A DNA stretch of 64,000 nucleotides, from NCBI GenBank assembly GCA_002886105.1, contig CP025776.1:1426001-1490000 (forward strand), given 5' to 3'. Shown piece after piece: positions 51,356 through 60,533 of the stretch. The stretch is from Enterobacter sp. EA-1. GTDB lineage: Bacteria; Pseudomonadota; Gammaproteobacteria; Enterobacterales; Enterobacteriaceae. Below the pieces are notes generated by a model. The model searched no databases. It worked only from the letters and a program-made list of their open reading frames with translations, and was not told the origin of the DNA. The translations under genes were made by a program, and so were the position numbers. Position 1 is the stretch's first letter. Each line of letters begins with the position of its first letter.

Positions 51356-52619
51356 GTGGTGTCTGAGTTGTCTTATGTGTCGGGTGAGCGTCACTCGGCA
51401 TGGTCAACGTATCTGGCGCAGGTTGAGCGCGTGTTGCCGCTGCTTGGCGAACTGAGCCACTGGGCGGATACGCTGCGTCATCCCCGCAGGGCGTTGATTG
51501 TGGATATTCCACTGGAAATGGATGACGGCAGCGTGCGTCATTTTGAAGGTTACCGGGTACAGCACAACTTATCGCGCGGACCGGGCAAAGGCGGGGTGCG
51601 TTTTCACCCGGATGTGACGCTGGAAGAGGTGATGGCGCTGTCGGCGTGGATGACCATTAAATGCGCGGCGCTGAATTTACCGTTTGGCGGCGCAAAAGGG
51701 GGCGTGCGTGTCGATCCGGCGACGTTGTCGCGCAAAGAGCTGGAGCGGCTGACCCGGCGTTATACCAGCGAGATTGGCGTGTTTATTGGCCCGCAGCAGG
51801 ATATTCCGGCGCCGGATGTCGGCACCAATGCGCAAATTATGGCGTGGATGATGGATACCGGTCCATGAACGTAGGCGCGCCGTCGACGGGCGTGGTGACA
51901 GGCAAGGCACCTGGCGGCTCGCTCGGCAGGGTAAAAAGCCACCGGGCGCGGCGTGTATGTGACGGGCTGTCGCACCGCGCAGGCGTTGGGGATCGACGTG
52001 GCGCAAAGTCGCGTGGCGGTGCAGGGGTTTGGTAATGTCGGCAGCGTCAGCGCCGAATTGTTCCATCAGCATGGCGCGCGCGTCGTGGCGGTTCAGGATC
52101 AGTTCTCGACGCTTTATCATCCCGATGGGATTGATATTCCGGCGTTGCTCAACTGGCAACAGCAGCACGGGCGGATCAGCGGTTTTCCGGCGCAGATAAT
52201 GTGGCCGATGAGGTTTCTGGTCGCTGGAGTATAGATCTTAATCCCCGCGGCGCTGGAAGGGCAGATCACCGCCGAACGCGCGGCCGGGCTGGAGTTGCAA
52301 ACTGGTGCTGGAAGGGGCGAATGGTCCAACGTTGCCGGAAGCGGATGATGTGTTGCAGCAGCGCGGCATTGTGGTGGTGCCGGATGTGATTGCCAACGCG
52401 GGTGGCGTGACGGTGAGTTACTTCAGTGGGTGCAGGACTTTTCCAGCTTCTTCTGGAGTGAAGAAGATCAACAACCAGCTGGACACCATTATGCAAAGTG
52501 CGCTGGATACGGTGTGGAATAAGTCGCAGGCGCTGGGTGTGACGCTGCGCACCGCCGCCTATGCGCTGGCCTGCGAGCGTATTTTGCTGGCGCGTAAAGA
52601 CAGAGGGTTATATCCGTAG
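51356..52619 (+). CDS. Glu/Leu/Phe/Val dehydrogenase family enzyme
   Basis: Oxidative deamination of an amino acid (probably glutamate) to the 2-oxoacid and ammonia, or the reverse. [38 protein letters not shown] carries the substrate lysine pair, [20 protein letters not shown] the catalytic Asp, and [21 protein letters not shown] the dinucleotide fold. [13 protein letters not shown]-type C-terminus. About 421 codons, closer to the NAD-linked GdhA/GudB-type length than to E. coli GdhA (447). GTG start with AGGTGGAGG upstream. Frame changes near 51865, 51935, 52190, 52235, 52305, 52425. Confidence 0.85.
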
Positions 52620-52642
52620 GTTGGATAAGCGTTAGCGCTATC
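52616..52642. repeat. REP-like palindrome left of repeat A
   Basis: GTAGGTTGGATAAGCGTTAGCGCTATCC directly at the end of the dehydrogenase gene; REP-like half, opposite in orientation to the one at 52978-53007. Confidence 0.55.
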
Positions 52643-52680
52643 CAGGTATTTTTGTATGGCGATACTGATTTTATTATTGC

Positions 52681-52952
52681 CAAAGACACTGAAGCGGCGG
52701 GGTTGAGTCCCCGCTGAAATCGGCGAACCGGAGAGCTGAAGACAAGGACTGGGCGCCATGGATGGCGACCAGAGGCGACTCTCGACAGGACGTCGAGTGG
52801 AGCCGGCCGCAGGCTGATGCTCGGGAGGTGAGCGCAGTGCGGAGCACCGATTTCTCGCGGGGCCGCGGGGATTGATAAGGGGTGTGGTGACCCCCCTTAT
52901 CCCATCGCATGAAGGGTTGAAATACTCACTGCCATTAGTGAACGGAATCATT
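52681..52952 (+). repeat. structured dispersed repeat, copy A
   Basis: About 270 bp, shared with copies B and C. Features in order: hairpin CGGGG-TTGAGT-CCCCG, AAATCGGCGAACCGGA, the palindrome CTCGAC-AGGAC-GTCGAG, GGAGCCGGCCGCAGG, GTGAGCGCAGTGCGGAGCACC, and a terminal hairpin (TAAGGGG...CCCCTTA) whose sequence differs between copies while pairing is kept. Ends TTAGTGAACGGAATCATTCC. ORFs inside are incidental. Copy A lacks most of the outer flank seen in B and C. I do not recognise a named family. Confidence 0.75.
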
Positions 52953-52977
52953 CCTCAATGCCTGAATTTACGCCCAT

Positions 52978-53007
52978 GCCCGGTGGCGCTAGCGCTTATC
53001 CGGCCAG
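52978..53007. repeat. REP-like palindrome right of repeat A
   Basis: GCCCGGTGGCGCTAGCGCTTATCCGGCC, a typical REP. With the half at 52616 it brackets repeat A. Confidence 0.6.
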
Positions 53008-53009
53008 AC

Positions 53010-53925
53010 TCAGGATGACCGCATCATCTGCCCTTTGCGCTGACGCTGGTCGCACCAAATGGTGAAAATCCCCGCCAGCGCCACAATCGATGCCCCCCAC
53101 CAGCGTGGCATGCCCGCAAACTGTCCAGACAGATAGCCAATCCATCGACCACACCAGCGTGGTGTAATCAAACGGCGCCAGCAATGACGCATCGGCATAC
53201 CGCAGGCTGAGCGTCACCAGAATCTGCGCCACGCCGCCAAAAAAACCGCAGCCTATCAGCAACCACCACTCGCGCCCTTTCGGCATTGTCCAGCCAAATG
53301 CCAGCGTCGCCCGGTGCCAATACAGGTGGTCATCAGTGAGAAATAAAAGACAATCGCGCCCGGTGATTCCACACCGTTTAAAAAAGCGGATCTGCACATT
53401 GGAGGTGGCGGAGCACATTGCCGCCAGCAGCGCAAAAACTGAGCCCAGCGCCGCGCCATCGAGGGCAAACCCTGACGATAAAAACGTGCTGCCAGCCGAT
53501 AAATTAGCGGAAAGCATCAGCAAAATACCGCTAAAACCGATGACCACAGCCAGCCAGCGGGAAAAACGCACCGTCTCTTTTTAATAACATGGCGGCCATC
53601 ACCAGCGTAAATAACGGCGCGGCATAACTGATGGCTGTCGCGTCGGCCAGTGAGATATAGACCAGCGCCGGGGTAGTTAAAATACATCCCACCGGTACCG
53701 GAAAACCCGCGCACCGGTGACCGGCAATATTTTTGGTTTTAATACTTTGCCGCACGCTGCCCTGGATTTTAGCCAGACCAGTAAGGGAAACAGGGCGACA
53801 AACGAACGGAAGAAGATCACCTCCCCGGTGGGGATGTTGCCCTGAAGCCCTTTCACGCAGGCCAGCATCAGCGTGGCGCACAGCGCCGACATGATTTTCA
53901 GCAACACCCCAAATTTGGCATTCAT
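53010..53925 (-). CDS. DMT-superfamily (EamA) exporter
   Basis: Inner-membrane transporter with ten predicted TM segments in two EamA repeats: MNAKFGVLLKIMSALCATLMLACVKGLQG, GEVIFFRSFVALFPLLVWL, ADATAISYAAPLFTLVMAAMLL, LAVVIGFSGILLMLSANLS, WWLLIGCGFFGGVAQILVTLSLRYADASLLAPFDYTTLVW. Likely exports an amino acid or other metabolite. About 305 codons. Frame changes near 53720, 53665, 53580, 53365, 53320, 53135 and 53085. Divergent from the next binding-protein gene. Confidence 0.85.
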
Positions 53926-54203
53926 TATTGTACCTTTCGACATCCGCGCAGAAGTCATCACCTTAGAACGCGAAAAAGCCGCGCCGATAAGAATAATTTC
54001 CCTCTGCCTGAATAACCTTTTCTTATTCGTAAAACGCCTGCCGCGTGCGGCGCAGAGTCATATAAATTGCGTATCCCGCAACAGGGTTTCCCTCTTATAC
54101 CGCTCAGTATTAAGTCGATATATTGCCAAAACAGGCCTCGCCGGATGCCCGGCGACGCGAATAAGCGTGTGGTCAACGAATTCACTTTTTGGGGGAAAAC
54201 ATC
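53926..54203. promoter_or_regulatory. divergent promoter region exporter / binding protein
   Basis: 278 bp. Contains a run of AT-rich elements (CATATAAATTGCGTATCCC, TTATACCGCTCAGTATTAAG) and a REP-like GCCTCGCCGGATGCCCGGCGACGCG near 54135. A Nac site (ATA-N9-TAT) was looked for; only shorter spacings are seen. Ribosome site GGGGGAAAA before 54204. Confidence 0.35.
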
Positions 54204-55042
54204 ATGACAGTTAAAAAAGCGCACTGGCACTGCTGGCTTTACCTCTCTATTTTGCCTGTTCGGCGGCGAATGCCGATTTACTTGCCGATATGACCACCCG
54301 GGGCGAGTTGAAATGCGCGGTCTATTCCGATGTGCCGCCGTTTTCCTCGCCGGATGCTAAAAACCCGCCAGCTGGCAGGGATGGATGTTGACCTGTGCCG
54401 GGGGCGCTGGCGCAGCAGATGGGGCTGAAACTGACGCTGGTGCCCACCTCCGTCGAGGCGCGTATTGCGGTGATTGCCACCGGCCGCGCCGATGTGTTGA
54501 TTGCCAACCGGCGTACACCAAAACCCGCGGTAACCAGATCCAGTTCAGCGACCCGTACTACGTGGCAAAAGAGATGCTGCTGGTGAAAAAGAGAACGTGG
54601 ATAAAACCCTCGCCGACTTTAAAGGTAAGCGCATCAGCGCCACCAAAGGCACCACCTCGGAACAATCGATTGTGCTGAAAGGCGGGAAACCCGTGACCTT
54701 CCGGGGATGCCGCCTCGGCATTCCCTTGCCACTGGAGCAGAACAAAGCGGTCGGCTTTGTTACCAACACCATGACCGGCATCAAAATGATTTCGCAGGCG
54801 AAAAAGACGGTATTGAACTGGCGATGATTAAAGAGCCGATGGCGCTGGAGCCGATCGGTGGGCATGAAGCGCGATGAACCGGCATTGCTGGCAAAAGTGA
54901 ACGGCAGCCTGAAAGCGATGGATGATAACGGCACTATCGACAAAATCTGGGACACCGGATTGGGCCAAATACCGAATACAAAATGGTGCGTGAAGAGCGC
55001 GTACAGCCACTGTCTAACCTGAAATTTGAACCGCTGGAATAA
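54204..55042 (+). CDS. amino-acid ABC transporter, binding protein (pyroglutamate locus)
   Basis: Family-3 solute-binding protein of about 279 codons. Signal peptide MTVKKALALLALPLYFACSAANA; then LADMTTRGELKCAVYSDVPPFSSPD, RQLAGMDVDLCRALAQQMGLKLTLVP, ARIAVIATGRADVLIANLAYT, ISATKGTTSEQSIV, NTMTGIKMISQAEKDG. No permease or ATPase follows directly; two permease genes begin at 62905 and 63599 in the same direction, so the transporter is probably completed there. Substrate inferred as 5-oxoproline or a related amino acid from the pxp genes next to it. Frame changes near 54218, 54360, 54400, 54515, 54590. Confidence 0.83.
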
Positions 55043-55045
55043 GTT

Positions 55046-55724
55046 ATGGCCGATAGCGCAGGCGTTTATCGCCCCGGCGGAAAACGCCGCGGAGATCACG
55101 CTCTCTACCATGGGAAGTCGCGCCGGCTTCTGGAAGCGCTGACCTTGCGGCGCAGCGCCGCATCTGGTCGCTGGCGCAGCGGCTCGCCACCACAGGATGA
55201 CGTGGAGTCGTTGATCCCCGGCGTTACCAACCTGCTGGTGTTGTTGCGCCCAGACGCCGGAGGATGCGGACGCGGTCGTACAACGCTTGCGTGCGTTAGC
55301 AGGCGCGGGAACCACCCGCAGGCAAACGCATTGATATTCCGGTGCATTATGGCGGGGGAGCTGGCCTGCGATCTGGAGGCGGTTTGCCGCCATACCGGGT
55401 TGCCTGCCAGTGACGTTATTCGCCGCCACTATCAAGGAAATTACACGGTGGTGGCGCTGGGTAGCGCCGGGCTTTGGTTACTTACACGGGTTGATCCGGC
55501 GCTTGCTACGCCGCGTAAAAAAAGTACCGTCACTGAATATGCTCAAAGGCACGGTCACTATCGAGTGGGCCGCAGACCGGTGTGTCGGTGCTCACCGGGC
55601 CCAATGGCTGAACGCCATCGGCTTTGCCGAGATCGAGGTCTTCGACCCACTGGCATCGCCTCCGGCGTTGATGGCTCCGGGCGATACCATACGCTTTTAC
55701 CCGAAAGGATCGAACTGTGATTGA
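55046..55724 (+). CDS. pxpB: PxpB, 5-oxoprolinase subunit B (KipI family)
   Basis: Subunit of the prokaryotic ATP-dependent 5-oxoprolinase PxpABC that opens 5-oxoproline to glutamate. IPGVTNLLVLL, GKRIDIPVHYGGELACDLEAVC, GLPASDVIRRHYQGNYTVVALGSAPGFGYLHGLDPALATPRK (family signature, frame-broken), GPQTGVSVLTGPNGWNAIG. About 226 codons. Frame changes near 55080, 55130, 55195, 55245, 55310, 55480. Ends SNCD-TGA, overlapping the GTG start of pxpC by 8 bp. Confidence 0.88.
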
Positions 55725-56689
55725 GATTGAGCGCACTGGCGCGCGCTGAACACGGTGCAGGATCTCGGGCGCACCGCCTTTCGCCACCGGGGGTGTCGGT
55801 CAGCGGCGTAATGGATCCGCTGGCGTTGCGTGCCGGGAACCTGTTGCTGGGTAACGACGAGAACGCCGCCGCCATTGGAAGCGCAGGTCTTTCCGTTGCG
55901 TGTGCGTTTTTTACAGGATACGGCGATTGCCGTGACCGGGGCGGATTGCCGGGCGTTGCTGGACGACGTTGAACTGCCGCCGTGGTGGGGCTGCCGGGTC
56001 AAAAAAGGCCAATGGCTGGAGTTGCGTTATCCCCGGTCCGGTACGCGGGGCTATCTCTGCGTGCCGGGGATTGATGTGCCCGTGGTGCTTGGTTCGCGCG
56101 AACCGCGCTGCGCGGCGGCTTTAGCGGTTTTCACGGGCGTACGCTTGCCGCGGGCGACCGGCTGCCGCTGGGAATGCCGGGTAACGTGACGCTGAGGGCG
56201 TGGGGATTGTGCCGCCCTCCGTTGCATTGCAGGACGTTTTTCCGCCTGCGGAGCATGGCGTGACGCCGGTACGGGCTATCCCGTCGGGGGGAATACGCGT
56301 TGTTCGCCGCCGATCATCAACGCTTCTGGCAGCAGCCGTGGGCGATTTCACTGCAAAGCAACCGCACGGGCTACCGGCTATCTGGCGCGCCGATTTTCCC
56401 GTCGCAGACAATTGAAATGCGCTCCTATGGCCTGATCCCCGGCATTGTGCAGGTGCCGCCCGGGGAGCCCATCATCCAGTTAAGCGATGCCAACACCGCG
56501 GGCGGTTACCCGAAAATCGCCTGCGTGATTGAAGAGGATCTCTGGCGGCTCGGGCAGTTACAGGCCGGACAGTCGATTCAGTTAATCAAAAGCGATGCGA
56601 AACAGGCGATTGCCGCCCGCCGGGCGATTGACGGCTGGTTGCAACGGCTGCGCGATGTCGCCGCTTCATTAAACAGCGTGAGCGCATAA
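55717..56689 (+). CDS. pxpC: PxpC, 5-oxoprolinase subunit C (KipA family)
   Basis: Biotin-carboxylase-like/urea-amidolyase C-terminal family partner of PxpB. GTG start: (V)IEIERTGALNTVQDLGRTGFRHRGVSVSGVMDPLALRAGNLLLGN, VRFLQDTAIAVTGADCRALLDD, LSGAPIFPSQTIEMRSYGLIPGIVQVPPGEPIIQLSDANTAGGYPKIACV, the conserved signature near residue 250. About 324 codons. Frame changes near 55745, 55780, 55875, 56115, 56295. Stop TAA overlaps the pxpA ATG (TAATG). Confidence 0.9.
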
Positions 56690-57463
56690 TGATGAAAATC
56701 GATGTAAATTCCGATATGGGTGAAGGGTTTGGCGTCTACACACTCGTGTGATGACGCAGCGCTGATGCAGCGGGTGTCATCCGCCAACATTGCCTGTGGC
56801 TTTCATGCGGGCGACCCGATGATTATGACGCAGATGGTGCGGCTGGCAAAAAGCCAGTGGCGTCGGTATCGGCGCGCATCCGGGCTTGCCGGACCGACTG
56901 GGATTTGGCCGTAAAGAGATGGCGTTTACCGCCGATGAGCTGTGCCAGCAGGTGGTGTATCAGATTGGTGCACTACAGGCGATTGCCAAAGGGGAGGGCG
57001 TCGCGGTTTCCCATGTCAGTTTTCATGCGGCGATGGGCAATATGATTAACCGCGATGAGGCGCTGGCGTTGCAGGTGATGCAGGCGATTTACCGACTCGA
57101 TCCTGCGCTGATTATTTTTCGCAGCCGGAGACGATTATTGAACGGGCGGCGAAACGCGCCGGGTTGCAAAAGCCTGACGCTGTTTCTTGCCGATCGTGCC
57201 TACGATGCGGAAGGACGTCTGGTGCCGCGCGGTAAGCCGGGGGCGGTGATCAAGAGGAAGAGCGCGGGCGTGTGCGGCAGTTTTTGCAGGACGGGACGGT
57301 GACCACGATTGAGCGGTTGGTGATCCCGGTGCGGGCGCATTCGATTCTGGTGCATAGCGATACGCCGGGTTCGGTGGAGCTGGCGGGGATTGTGCGTAGT
57401 GAGATTATTGCCTGTGGCGGGACGGTGCGCCGGCGGCGGGAGGTGGTGAGGGATTGGGGTTAG
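56689..57463 (+). CDS. pxpA: PxpA, 5-oxoprolinase subunit A (LamB/YcsF family)
   Basis: Third subunit of the 5-oxoprolinase. [58 protein letters not shown] (frame-broken near 56855), [63 protein letters not shown]. About 258 codons. Frame changes near 56740, 56855, 57120, 57170, 57255. Followed at once by the repeat-rich region. Confidence 0.9.
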
Positions 57464-57477
57464 TTGGTGGTGGAATA

Positions 57478-57801
57478 GTGGAATTGTTCTGTCAGATGAC
57501 TCTTGTGGGATAGTTCTCTGGTTAACAGAGGTGGAATTGTTCCGTTCACTAAAGGTACGGCAGACACTTCACTCTGTGATGCGGTGAACGGGAGAAGGGG
57601 CTACCGCGCCCCTTCTCAATCCCCGCGGCCCCGCAAGGAATCGGTGCTTCGCACTACGCTCACCTCCCGCCCCTCTTCCTGCGGCCGGCTCCACTCGACG
57701 TCCTGTCGAGAGTCGCCTCTGGTCGCCATCCCTGGCACCCAGTCCTGGTCTTCGGTGCTCCGGTTCGCCGATTTCAGCGGGGACTCAACCCCGCCGCTTT
57801 A
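57478..57801 (-). repeat. structured dispersed repeat, copy B (inverted)
   Basis: Reverse-complement relative to copies A and C. Contains the same core (CTCGAC-AGGAC-GTCGAG palindrome, hairpin CGGGG...CCCCG) and a terminal hairpin with a perfect 10-bp stem GAGAAGGGGC / GCCCCTTCTC (57590-57615). Its outer flank holds three spaced copies of GTGGAATTGTTC-like motif starting at 57478, 57505 and 57531. Outer flank TGAACGGAACAATTCCAC and GTTAACCAGAG are shared with copy C. Confidence 0.78.
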
Positions 57802-57839
57802 ACGATCCCGGGTCATAGAAAAGTCAGAGTGGCGGTAAG

Positions 57840-58294
57840 TTAAAGAGTGATGATTGTGTCACCCTGTTTTAACCAGCGAGGCGCTTTTAGCGTGCCAGCA
57901 AAGAAATCGACCAGCATGTACAGCAAATCCCGCAAAACACGTTCAGATTGTGGTGCGAGAGTGCCACTCATCAGCAGTTGCGTTAACACCTGACAATAGC
58001 GACATAACTGGTCGGTTTCGGGTTCCGAATATGGGAAAGTGGGCAGGAAAGTGATCAACGGTCAGACGGGCTTTTAGCGCCTCAGGAACGGGTTCAAGCA
58101 GTGTAGGTTGTAACAGGGCAAGACAGGCAGAAAGCCTGCCGCAAAGCGCCATTTTCTGTAACGGATCGTCGCATTCCGCCAGCACCTCAGCAAAACGCTC
58201 GCAGTTATCCGCCAGCTCTGTGAAATCTGTAGTGTGGTTAAACGGTGAGGTAAATAGCGCACCGGTTCAGGATTGATGTTGTAGCCATAGACAT
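57840..58294 (-). CDS. small accessory protein downstream of a P4/P1-like immunity RNA
   Basis: Not recognised by name. After joining frames (changes near 58255, 58210 and 58035) it reads MSMATTSILN, PVRYLPHRLTT, then FTELADNCERFAEVLAECDD, PLQKMALCGRLSACLALLQPTL, FPAHFPIFSEPETDQLCRYC, LLMSGTLAPQSERVLRDLLYML and GDTIITL, about 150 residues. Helical, two Cys pairs. Such genes follow the antisense immunity RNA in satellite prophages of the P4 group and carry many unnamed proteins. Flanked by repeat copies B and C. Function unknown. Confidence 0.5.
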
Positions 58295-58664
58295 AGCCTC
58301 GAGTGAGTCATGATGCTAACTGCCACCAGAGGTTCCAATCTCATTTGGTGGCAGAACCGAACAGGGTTGGAACTACTGACTCACTGACCGGCGCGTCTTA
58401 CGACGCCCCCATTCGGCCCGCCATTGAGATGCGGCCAAATGAACAACATAAAAGTATGTCGCCAGTGAGTGAACAGGGTTCCAATCCCGACGCCTGATTT
58501 TGCAGGCGCGGAGAAAACATAGGACTAACACTTACAGGCGGCAAGGGATTATAGCTAACCTGATGAAGGAAAAGCCATTCCGGGAATCAGCTTCGCAAAA
58601 ATCATGTAATACATGACTGAGATTGCAGGCGCGATACTTACAGCAATACCCATTTTTCAATTAT
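58295..58664. other. immunity-RNA leader and gene-free spacer
   Basis: Apart from the immunity region, 58491-58664 holds no convincing ORF or hairpin; an AT-rich part with TAATACATGACTG and TTTTTCAATTATC could carry the leader promoter. Confidence 0.35.
58302..58490 (-). ncRNA. C4/CI-type antisense immunity RNA region (P4/P1-like)
   Basis: Read on the minus strand: target A (58484-58463) TTGGAAC and CTCACTG, central B (58386-58367) CAGTGAG and GTTCCAA, target C (58338-58302) TTGGAAC and CTCACT. B is complementary to both A and C in two blocks, the plan of phage P4 CI and P1 C4 RNAs. C lies in the loop of a hairpin, TGCCACCA (58353-58346 on the plus strand as TGGTGGCA) with its partner at 58321-58328. 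The small gene at 58294 follows. Exact RNA ends and processing sites are not visible. Confidence 0.55.
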
Positions 58665-58988
58665 CAAAAGCGACTGAAGCGGTGGGGTTGAGTCCCCGCT
58701 GAAATCGGCGAACCGGAGCACCGAAGACCGGAGGACTGGGTGCCGGGGATGGCGACCAGAGGCGACTCTCGACAGGACGTCGAGTGGAGCCGGCCGCAGG
58801 AAGAGGTGCGGGAGGTGAGCGTAGTGCGAAGCACCGATTTCGCTGCAGGGCCGGGGATTGAGAAGCGGGTTCTCCCGTTCACCGCATCACAGAGTGAAGT
58901 GTCTGCCGTACCTTTAGTGAACGGAACAATTCCACTTCCGTTAACCAGAGAAAAATTCCACAGCAGCTAACGAACGGAACAACGCCTC
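58665..58988 (+). repeat. structured dispersed repeat, copy C
   Basis: Same orientation as A, inverted relative to B; the core is nearly identical to both (CTCGAC-AGGAC-GTCGAG, GGAGCCGGCCGCAGG). Terminal hairpin AGAAGCGGGTTCTCCC differs in sequence. Beyond the core it shares CACAGAGTGAAGTGTCTGCC and TTAGTGAACGGAACAATTCC with B, and ends in three spaced GAACAATTCCAC-like motifs (ends at 58935, 58961, 58988; steps 26 and 27 bp). Confidence 0.78.
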
Positions 58989-59013
58989 AAGCCCTCGGAT
59001 CAGGGAAAACATC

Positions 59014-60218
59014 TCACCTACACCCCTCACAAAACGCCGCCAACCGCTCACACCCCGTCTGCAACCGCTCCATACTGGTCGCATACGACAACCGAATATA
59101 CGGACTCATACCGTAAGCCGCGCCCGGCACACTCACCACATGCTGCTCCTCAATCAACGCCATCACAAAATCAGCATCCGTATTCATCACCCGCCCACCG
59201 GCACTGGTTTTGCCAATAAACGCCGCAATATTCACAAACAGATAAAACGCCCCCTGCGGCTTATGGCAGCGCAGCCCCGCAATCGCCGCCAGCTTCTCCA
59301 GCACAAAATCGCGCCGCTTACGGTAAATCGCCGCCCGCTCTTGCAGCAGATCCTGCGGGCCATCCAGCACCGCAATGGCCGCCGCCTGCGCCACGGTCGC
59401 AATCCCGCCTGCGTTCTGCGTATTGACGTTGCTCATCGCTTTAATCAGCGGTGCCGGTCCGCCGCAAAAACCGAGACGCCAGCCGGTCATCGAGTAGGCT
59501 TTCGATACGCCATTCACCGTCAGCACACGGTCATACAGTTTCGGTTCGACCTGCGCGAGGGTAAGAAACGTGCAGCCGTCGTAAATCAGGTGCTCGTAAA
59601 TATCATCGGTCAGGATCCAGATGTGCGGATGTTTGAGCATCACATCTGCAATAGCTTGCAACTCGTCGCGGCTGGCCACTCTGAGCCGGTTGGATTGCTG
59701 GGGTAGTTCAGCAGCAACCATTTGGTCTTATCGGTGATCGCGGCGTCAATATCCTGCGGCAGTGGTTTAAAACCGTTCTCTTCATAGCAGGGAATCGCAA
59801 CCGGAATACCACCTGCAAAACGCACAATATCGGCATAGCTGATCCACGACGGCGTCGGGATCACCACCTCGTCACCGGGGTTAATGGTCGCCATCATCGC
59901 GTTAAAGATGATTTGCCTTGCGCCACCGGCGGTAATGTGATTTGGCTGACATCGTAGGTGAGATCGTTGTCGCGTTTAAATTTGCGGGCAATCGCCGCAC
60001 GCAGCGCGGGGGTGCCGTCCGTGGGCGGGTAGCGGGTATCGCCCGCCAGCGCGGCCTCGGTGTGCTGCTTCAATGGCATGGGCAGGCGTGGGGAAATCCG
60101 GTTCGCCCGTTGAAAGTCCCACCACGTCGATACCTTGCGGCGAGGTCGCGCGCTTTTGCGTCATAGCGACAGAGGCGGAAATGGCAATGTTGTTAAGTCT
60201 ATCGGCAATATCAGGCAT
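59014..60218 (-). CDS. class I aminotransferase (aspartate-aminotransferase-like)
   Basis: PLP transaminase of fold type I, about 401 codons. MPDIADRLNNIAISASVAMTQKRATSPQGIDVVGLSTGEPDFPTP, YPPTDGTPALRAAIARKF, NYPSNPTGS, WILTDDIYEHLIYDG, and the PLP-lysine motif NGVSKAYSMTGWRLGF; C-terminal Arg motif YIRLSYATSMERL. Acceptor/donor unknown, likely aspartate/glutamate. Frame changes near 60068, 59900 and 59690. Divergent from the Nac-like regulator; fits nitrogen handling after 5-oxoproline opening to glutamate. Confidence 0.88.
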
Positions 60219-60394
60219 AGCACAGGTGTTCCATCAGGTTCGGCTGGACGCCGCGCATGCACACGGCGGATGCATGTCATCACGAGGATGACCCCCTGAG
60301 CATAGGGAACAGCCAAAGCGGGCGGCTAATACTGCTTTGTTGTGGCGACATAACACAAAATGATGACTGGCGCGGCGGGAAAACACCGCAACGA

Positions 60395-60445
60395 TGCACC
60401 AGACGCTCGCGTTGCACCGTGACGGTGCGTAAAAACCCCGGTGCA
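60395..60445 (+). promoter_or_regulatory. NtrC-binding-like palindromes
   Basis: TGCACC-GTGAC-GGTGCG at 60413-60429 fits the 17-bp NtrC site (TGCACC-N5-GGTGCA) at 11 of 12 specified bases. Half-sites TGCACC (60395-60400) and GGTGCA (60440-60445) flank it. The centre is about 113 bp upstream of the sigma-54-like element, a normal enhancer distance. Confidence 0.65.
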
Positions 60446-60533
60446 ATGCGGTTTTGCAACGCGCGCATTTTTCATCGGGCGCGCAAGCCATAAGCTGCCT
60501 GTGTGACCGCTTTGCGCAACAACGAACCAGAAC

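Noticed and set aside
52674-52910. ORF inside repeat A (and its counterparts at 57503-57802 and 58664-58882) encoding similar Arg/Ser-rich peptides
   Set aside because: The similarity comes from the shared repeat DNA; no ribosome site, strange composition, and the frame follows the hairpins. Treated as chance translation of a non-coding element.
53926-54203. Nac operator (ATA-N9-TAT) upstream of the binding protein
   Set aside because: Only ATA-N7-TAT and ATA-N8-TAT are present; spacing does not fit, and indel errors prevent a decision.
54545-55435. 296-codon ORF on the minus strand
   Set aside because: Antisense to the binding protein and pxpB; both plus-strand genes are recognisable and this ORF has no domain pattern.
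57478-57560. CRISPR-like array (repeats with about 14-nt gaps)
   Set aside because: Only three imperfect 12-bp units, spacers too short, no cas genes; part of the dispersed repeat's flank.
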